This document shows, in pieces, positions 7,369 to 11,447 of a stretch of 11,447 nt of DNA (position 1 is its first letter; the number at the start of each line of letters is the position of its first letter). The translations under genes were made by a program, and so were the position numbers. This DNA is from Rifleibacterium sp035352635 (GTDB taxonomy: Bacteria; Muiribacteriota; Ozemobacteria; Ozemobacterales; Ozemobacteraceae): positions 1 to 11,447 of the forward strand of contig DAOPYA010000132.1 of NCBI GenBank assembly GCA_035352635.1, written 5' to 3'. Below the pieces are notes generated by a model. The model saw only the letters and a list, made by a program, of their open reading frames with translations. It was not told the DNA's origin and searched no databases.

Positions 7369-9543
7369 ATGAATACGAGGTTTACTGCGAGAACAATCGC
7401 TTCACTCAACAGCCAGGAACTGTACGCTCTGGCGCGTGATTTGGATATAGCCGGTCGAGCCAGTTTGACTCGTGCCGAATTGATTAAGGTTCTGCAGCTC
7501 CTTCTGGTTGAACCGCCGGTCAGCAGATCAATGAAACAAATCAGCCACTCTGGTGGTGTACCCCGTCTTGTCAGCCCATCCCCGACCCCCGAAATTTTAA
7601 GTCAGCCGCTCAGCGCACCCGAACCTGCCGATACAAAAGATCATTCGGCACCAGAAGCGCCTCGTCGCGGCCGCCCGCCTAAAGCGAAACCCGAAGCCCC
7701 GGTACCCGCACTCGTTGCCCCCGCACCTCGTCGCGGCCGCCCACCCAAAGCGAAACCCGAAGCCCCGGTGCCCGCACCCGTTGCTCCCGCGCCTCGTCGC
7801 GGCCGCCCGCCCAAAGTGAAGCCAGAAGCCCCGGTACTCGCACCCGTTGCCCCCGCGCCTCGTCGCGGCCGCCCGCCCAAAGCGAAACCAGAAGCCCCGG
7901 TACCTGCACCCGTTGCTCCCGCGCCTCGTCGCGGCCGCCCACCCAAAGCGAAGCCCGAAGCCCCGGTGCCCGCACCCGTTGCCCCCGCGCCTCGTCGCGG
8001 CCGCCCACCCAAAGCGAAACCAGAAGCTCCGGTACCCGCACCCATTGCCCCCGCGCCTCGTCGCGGCCGCCCGCCCAAAGCGAAACCCGAAGCCCCGGTG
8101 CCCGCACCCGTTGCTCCCGCACCTCGTCGCGGCCGCCCGCCCAAGGCAAAGCCCGAAGCCCCGGTACTCTCACTGGTTGATGATTTTGTAATGGTTGAGC
8201 CTGTTACCTTAACCAACCGTAATAAAGAAAAAGAGCCTCGTTCGGTTGCACGTTTTAATAGAGAATGTGAAGAGGAAGCCGCTGCATTAAAGCGCTTGAA
8301 CAGAGCTTTTGCCAAACGCGGTGAAGAAACACCCCATTCTGAGAAGAAGCGTGGTGCTGAAGTTCTCGAAGCCGCCGTTGCCATGCCTGTTCATGCCAGC
8401 GCCCCGGCCGATGATAAAAAAACTACCAATCGTGCTGAACAGATCGAGACCGAGCGCCGCCGCAAGCATTCTTCACTGAAAACCACCATGGAAATCCCGG
8501 TTTTTGCAGCGCCACTGACTGGCGCTTCATCAACAGTCAGCGAAGATGAATTGACCGGCGATCTACCTGAATTCTACGATGAAACCAGAATTGTTCTGCA
8601 AATCCGTGACCCTCACTGGGCGCACGCCTACTGGGAACTCCCCCCGGTCGAAAGAAAACGCCTTGAACTCGAAGTAGGGATTTTTGAATTTGCCCATTCC
8701 CATTTTGTTCTCAGGCTCCATAACGTTACTCTGGGCCACACCGAAGAAATCACTCTCAGCGAAAACGCCCGCAGCTGGTATATCCATCTGCATGACGCCC
8801 AATGTGTTTACCAGGTTGAACTTGGCCTGCAAAGCCCCTCTGAAGGTTATAACTTTGTTGCCCTTTCTAACCTCGTGCAGACTCCCCCTGACAAAGTTGC
8901 CCAACGCTGGGCCGAACCAGTGGCTCCGCAGCCGGCAGTTCCAGAATTGCCGCTCGACCAACAGTTGCCTGCCGACACCCTTGCAGCAGGCGACTCGGCA
9001 CAACCGGTTCCACCAACCGCTTATTTGACTGACCTGATATTGGTTTATGGCAACGCCCCTAAAGACAGGCCAATGGCTTTCACCGGCGCTTCCGAACTTT
9101 CGGGCGCCCGTCAGCCCGCAGACCTCGGCGATATGCCAACTTCCCGCCCTTCTGTATCACCTGTTTCTTCCTCCGAAATCCCTTATATGCCGGGTTCAAT
9201 CTCTCAGATGCCAACTTCGTCGGCTGGCCATCTGGCAATGCCAGGTTCGGCTTCCTTGCCGTCTTCTGATGTTTTGAGCAGCCCGGCCCTTACTACAAAA
9301 GCCTCTGCTGACGCGATTTTTTGCGTGGCGGCTGATCTTCTTGTCTATGGCAGTGCCCCGGCAGGCTGGCAGTTATTTTTTATGGGCCGGCAGGTTGAAG
9401 TGAGGGCAGACGGTTCTTTCAGCCTGCGACTCGCGCTTCCCGAGCACGCCTCACAACGTCTTGAACTGACGGCCGTTGACCCGCAAACCGGTCAAAAGAA
9501 AGTTCTTTGCGCTGATTTTGCCTTTAAAAAAAGAGCGGGTTGA
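7369..9543 (+). CDS. DUF4912 protein with Rho_N-like N-terminus and eight AT-hook repeats
   Basis: This is a 724-aa multidomain protein. Residues about 8-45 (LNSQELYALARDLDIAGRAS, then RAELIKVLQLLL) match the Rho_N/SAP-like helical fold often found in front of DUF4912. Residues 98-273 are eight 22-residue repeats, each with RRGRPPK, the AT-hook core that binds the minor groove of AT-rich DNA, joined by Pro/Ala/Glu linkers. A charged linker leads to DUF4912 at about 405-520, seen from RIVLQIRDPHWAHAYWEL, SWYIHLHD and YQVELGL. A small beta domain at about 645-724 (ADLLVYGSAP, FMGRQVEVRADGSFSLRLAL) is typical of the family's C-terminus; a partial copy (TDLILVYGNAP) occurs near 552. There is no signal peptide. 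DUF4912 genes commonly neighbour GH57 enzymes, as here. The function is unproven; the domain layout suggests a link to nucleic acid, or a basic tether, together with carbohydrate metabolism. Confidence 0.85.
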   Translation: MNTRFTARTIASLNSQELYALARDLDIAGRASLTRAELIKVLQLLLVEPPVSRSMKQISHSGGVPRLVSPSPTPEILSQPLSAPEPADTKDHSAPEAPRRGRPPKAKPEAPVPALVAPAPRRGRPPKAKPEAPVPAPVAPAPRRGRPPKVKPEAPVLAPVAPAPRRGRPPKAKPEAPVPAPVAPAPRRGRPPKAKPEAPVPAPVAPAPRRGRPPKAKPEAPVPAPIAPAPRRGRPPKAKPEAPVPAPVAPAPRRGRPPKAKPEAPVLSLVDDFVMVEPVTLTNRNKEKEPRSVARFNRECEEEAAALKRLNRAFAKRGEETPHSEKKRGAEVLEAAVAMPVHASAPADDKKTTNRAEQIETERRRKHSSLKTTMEIPVFAAPLTGASSTVSEDELTGDLPEFYDETRIVLQIRDPHWAHAYWELPPVERKRLELEVGIFEFAHSHFVLRLHNVTLGHTEEITLSENARSWYIHLHDAQCVYQVELGLQSPSEGYNFVALSNLVQTPPDKVAQRWAEPVAPQPAVPELPLDQQLPADTLAAGDSAQPVPPTAYLTDLILVYGNAPKDRPMAFTGASELSGARQPADLGDMPTSRPSVSPVSSSEIPYMPGSISQMPTSSAGHLAMPGSASLPSSDVLSSPALTTKASADAIFCVAADLLVYGSAPAGWQLFFMGRQVEVRADGSFSLRLALPEHASQRLELTAVDPQTGQKKVLCADFAFKKRAG
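7660..8187 (+). repeat. Eight in-frame 66-bp tandem repeats encoding AT-hooks
   Basis: Copies start at 7660, 7726, 7792, 7858, 7924, 7990, 8056 and 8122, exactly 66 bp apart with no indels. Each begins CCTCGTCGCGGCCGC and encodes P-R-R-G-R-P-P-K followed by a Pro/Ala/Val/Glu linker. Differences are few: K-V-K and an L-A-P variant in copy 3, A-L-V in copy 1, A-P-I in copy 6, and a diverged end in copy 8. High nucleotide identity, including many third positions, suggests recent expansion or homogenisation; copy number may vary between strains or be mis-assembled. Confidence 0.95.
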
Positions 9544-9560
9544 GCATCGCCAGAGTTAAC

Positions 9561-11150
9561 ATGAATAACAGTCAGGGCCTTCTTTCATTGGTATTGCACG
9601 CCCATCTGCCATTTGTCCGCCACCCCGAACATGCCGACATGATGGAAGAACGCTGGCTATACGAGGCAATCACCGAAACTTACGTTCCGCTGCTGGAAAT
9701 TTTTGGCAAGCTGGTCGCCGATGGGGTCGATTTCAGAATCACCATGTCTCTTACCCCGCCTCTGGCAAACATGCTGGCAGATGATCTGCTTATCGGCAGA
9801 TATTCGACCCATCTCGCCAGGCTCGAAGAACTGGCCGAGCGCGAAATCGACCGAACCAGGTGGCAACCCGAATTTCACAGTACCGCTCTGATGTACCGCG
9901 AAAAATTCAGACGAACCCGGCGGGTGTTCGAGTCTTGCGGTGGCAATCTGGTTAAGCTTTTTAAAAAATATCAGGATGCCGGTGTTCTCGAAATTATCAC
10001 CTGCTGCGCAACTCACGCTTTCCTTCCTCTTATCAGCGATTTCCGGCCCGCTGTCCGCGCCCAGATCGAAATGGCGGTTCGCGATTACCAGAAGCATTTC
10101 GCCCGCCCGCCAAGAGGCATCTGGCTGGCCGAGTGTGCATACAGCCCTGGTGATGACCAGATTCTCAAAGATTTTGGCATCAGATATTTTTTTACTGACA
10201 CGCACGGCATTCTTTTTGCCGACCCGCGCCCTACTTACGGGGTTTATGCCCCGATCGAATGCCCCTCAGGGGTCCTCGCCTTCGGCCGCGACGTCGACAG
10301 CAGTCGGCAGGTCTGGTCAGCCCACGAGGGCTACCCGGGCGACTTTTCTTATCGGGAATTCTATCGCGATATCGGCTTCGATCTTGAGTTTGACTATATC
10401 AGGCCATACATTCACGAATCGGGCCATCGCCTGAACACCGGTATCAAGTATTACCGCATCACCTCAAGAGATGGCGCCGAAAAGCAGCCTTACAACTACC
10501 AGGATGCCATGCATCGGGTTGCTGTGCACGCCGCACACTTTATCAGCTGCCGCGAACAGCAGATCAGGGAATTGACCCCCGCCATGGATCGCCCGCCGAT
10601 TGTTATCTCGCCTTACGATTGCGAGTTGTTCGGCCACTGGTGGTATGAAGGCCCTGAATTCATCCATCATGTGCTTCGGAAAATAGCTCTCGAGAGCACC
10701 GCGCTCAGACTGGCGACCCCAGCTGATTACCTTGAAGCCTGCCCGCAGAACCAGAAGTCAACACCTTCGCTTTCTTCCTGGGGCCACCGTGGCTATAATG
10801 AATTCTGGCTTGACGAGAGCAACGCCTGGATCTACCCGCATATGCACAAAGCTTCGCAGCGCATGATCGAGCTGGCAGATCGCTTCCCCGAAGCCGGCGG
10901 TTTGCGACTTCGAGCCTTGAACCAGGCCGCCCGCGAACTGATGCTGCTGCAGTCGTCTGACTGGGCTTTTATCATGAAAACCGGCACAACGGTTGAATAT
11001 GCGCATAAACGCACCCGCGATCACACTTTTCGCTTCAACAGGCTTTACGAAAACATTGTTAAAGATCAGATCAACGAAAACTGGCTTCGCGAAGTTGAAA
11101 ATCGTGATAATATTTTTCCAGAAATGGATTATCGAATTTATCGCAGTTGA
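9561..11150 (+). CDS. GH57 1,4-alpha-glucan branching enzyme (DUF1957-type)
   Basis: This 529-aa cytoplasmic enzyme is predicted to introduce alpha-1,6 branches into alpha-1,4-glucans (glycogen-like polymers). Family marks in order: LSLVLHAHLPFVRHPE (residues 8-23, with H13 and H15), the GIWLAECAY motif with presumed nucleophile E191, YFFTDTHG, SAHEGYPGDFSYREFYRD, SPYDCELFGHWWYEGPEF with presumed acid/base D353, and a C-terminal WGHRGYNEFWLDESNAW plus SDWAFIMKTG region. The length matches the usual 520-530 aa branching-enzyme form, and both catalytic residues are intact. The ATG at 9561 gives the normal short lead-in before the first motif and lies 17 bp after the DUF4912 stop, behind a weak CAGAG. 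A TTG at 9540 overlapping that stop is the alternative. It is probably co-transcribed with the DUF4912 gene. Related GH57 amylases or 4-alpha-glucanotransferases are less likely, given the overall motif match. Confidence 0.9.
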   Translation: MNNSQGLLSLVLHAHLPFVRHPEHADMMEERWLYEAITETYVPLLEIFGKLVADGVDFRITMSLTPPLANMLADDLLIGRYSTHLARLEELAEREIDRTRWQPEFHSTALMYREKFRRTRRVFESCGGNLVKLFKKYQDAGVLEIITCCATHAFLPLISDFRPAVRAQIEMAVRDYQKHFARPPRGIWLAECAYSPGDDQILKDFGIRYFFTDTHGILFADPRPTYGVYAPIECPSGVLAFGRDVDSSRQVWSAHEGYPGDFSYREFYRDIGFDLEFDYIRPYIHESGHRLNTGIKYYRITSRDGAEKQPYNYQDAMHRVAVHAAHFISCREQQIRELTPAMDRPPIVISPYDCELFGHWWYEGPEFIHHVLRKIALESTALRLATPADYLEACPQNQKSTPSLSSWGHRGYNEFWLDESNAWIYPHMHKASQRMIELADRFPEAGGLRLRALNQAARELMLLQSSDWAFIMKTGTTVEYAHKRTRDHTFRFNRLYENIVKDQINENWLREVENRDNIFPEMDYRIYRS

Positions 11151-11176
11151 AAACCTGAGAGTTGAGGATCTGCCAG

Positions 11177-11447
11177 ATGAAAATTTTAGACAGCATCAGA
11201 GCCATGCTCGGGCTTGCTGCACCAGGCAAGAACAAAGGCATAAATTTTAACGGGCTGATATCTGGCATCGTCGTGGCGATTATTGCTTTTCTCATGATGG
11301 CCGGCGGTTTTTTTCGCAGCTTTGACCACTACCTGAATGCCATGATTTTCCAGTATGGCTATCAGGTGCCTGAGCATCGTTCACCGGTGGTCGTCGTTAA
11401 AAAAGACCAGGCCACTTCTGAACTGCTCGGCAAAAACCCTGATCGCC
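11177..11447 (+). CDS. CHASE2-domain membrane sensor, N-terminal part (3' partial)
   Basis: An ORF starting at ATG 11177, 26 bp after the GH57 stop, stays open for 90 codons to the window edge. A short basic N-terminus is followed by a transmembrane helix at about residues 26-46 (SGIVVAIIAFLMMAGGFF). Then FRSFDHYLNAMIFQYGYQVP and SPVVVVKKDQATSELLGKN follow the typical opening of CHASE2: a membrane-proximal Y/F-D segment, a beta strand of valines with K/I-D, and an S-x-x-x-L-G turn. CHASE2 proteins are extracytoplasmic sensors linked to adenylate cyclase, protein kinase or GGDEF outputs; the output here lies beyond the window. A weak TGAGG occurs about ten bases upstream of the start. The domain is inferred from only about 45 residues, so the call is moderate. 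Confidence 0.6.
   Translation, partial: MKILDSIRAMLGLAAPGKNKGINFNGLISGIVVAIIAFLMMAGGFFRSFDHYLNAMIFQYGYQVPEHRSPVVVVKKDQATSELLGKNPDR

Noticed and set aside
7660..8187. CRISPR array
   Set aside because: The repeats are contiguous, without unique spacers, are in frame with a protein, and have no cas genes nearby.
7641..8384. Long reverse-strand ORF of 247 codons across the repeats
   Set aside because: It is the antisense reading of the GC-rich 66-bp repeats, giving only low-complexity Gly/Ala/Arg sequence; the plus strand encodes clear domains on both sides.
10993..11250. Plus-strand 85-codon ORF overlapping the GH57 end
   Set aside because: It is out of frame with both GH57 and the CHASE2 ORF, has no domain, and is fully explained by those genes.

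Overview
The window is about 11.4 kb of moderately GC-rich bacterial DNA. All the credible genes lie on the plus strand and are tightly packed. Cleavable signal peptides, a PhnD-type periplasmic-binding fold and Cache/CHASE2 extracytoplasmic sensor modules suggest a Gram-negative, diderm-like organism. A run of 10 Ns inside a gene points to a draft, probably metagenome-derived, scaffold. The gene mix (DUF4912 with GH57, transporter-HEAT fusion, CHASE2) would fit a deep-branching uncultured phylum such as Candidatus Riflebacteria. That is an impression only, because there is no rRNA or marker gene here.

Region 1 (1-4763) is a translationally coupled three-gene set. It holds a Cache/HAMP membrane receptor cut by the left edge, which ends just after HAMP with no output domain; a 930-aa polytopic MFS/NTT-like membrane protein fused to HEAT repeats, containing the N gap; and a membrane-anchored or secreted PhnD-like substrate-binding protein with no ABC permease or ATPase nearby. 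The stop/start overlaps (TGATG, ATGA) suggest the three products work together, possibly as a sensing complex rather than a classical transporter.

Region 2 (4764-7293) starts with a 93-bp intergenic region holding a candidate leaderless promoter. It is followed by a TIM-barrel-like protein whose metal-site positions look substituted, a secreted TPR protein with an unassigned C-terminal domain, and an unlisted 36-codon membrane microprotein with a strong Shine-Dalgarno.

Region 3 (7294-11150) opens with a good extended -10 sigma70-type promoter. It drives a 724-aa DUF4912 protein (Rho_N/SAP-like N-terminus, eight perfect-length 66-bp repeats each encoding an AT-hook, DUF4912, C-terminal beta domain) and a GH57 1,4-alpha-glucan branching enzyme with both catalytic residues visible. 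The pair probably belongs to glycogen-type storage glucan metabolism.

Region 4 (11151-11447) holds the start of a CHASE2-domain membrane sensor that runs off the right edge.

The strongest candidates for something undescribed are the output-less receptor / transporter-HEAT / PhnD module and the multi-AT-hook DUF4912 protein coupled to a branching enzyme.
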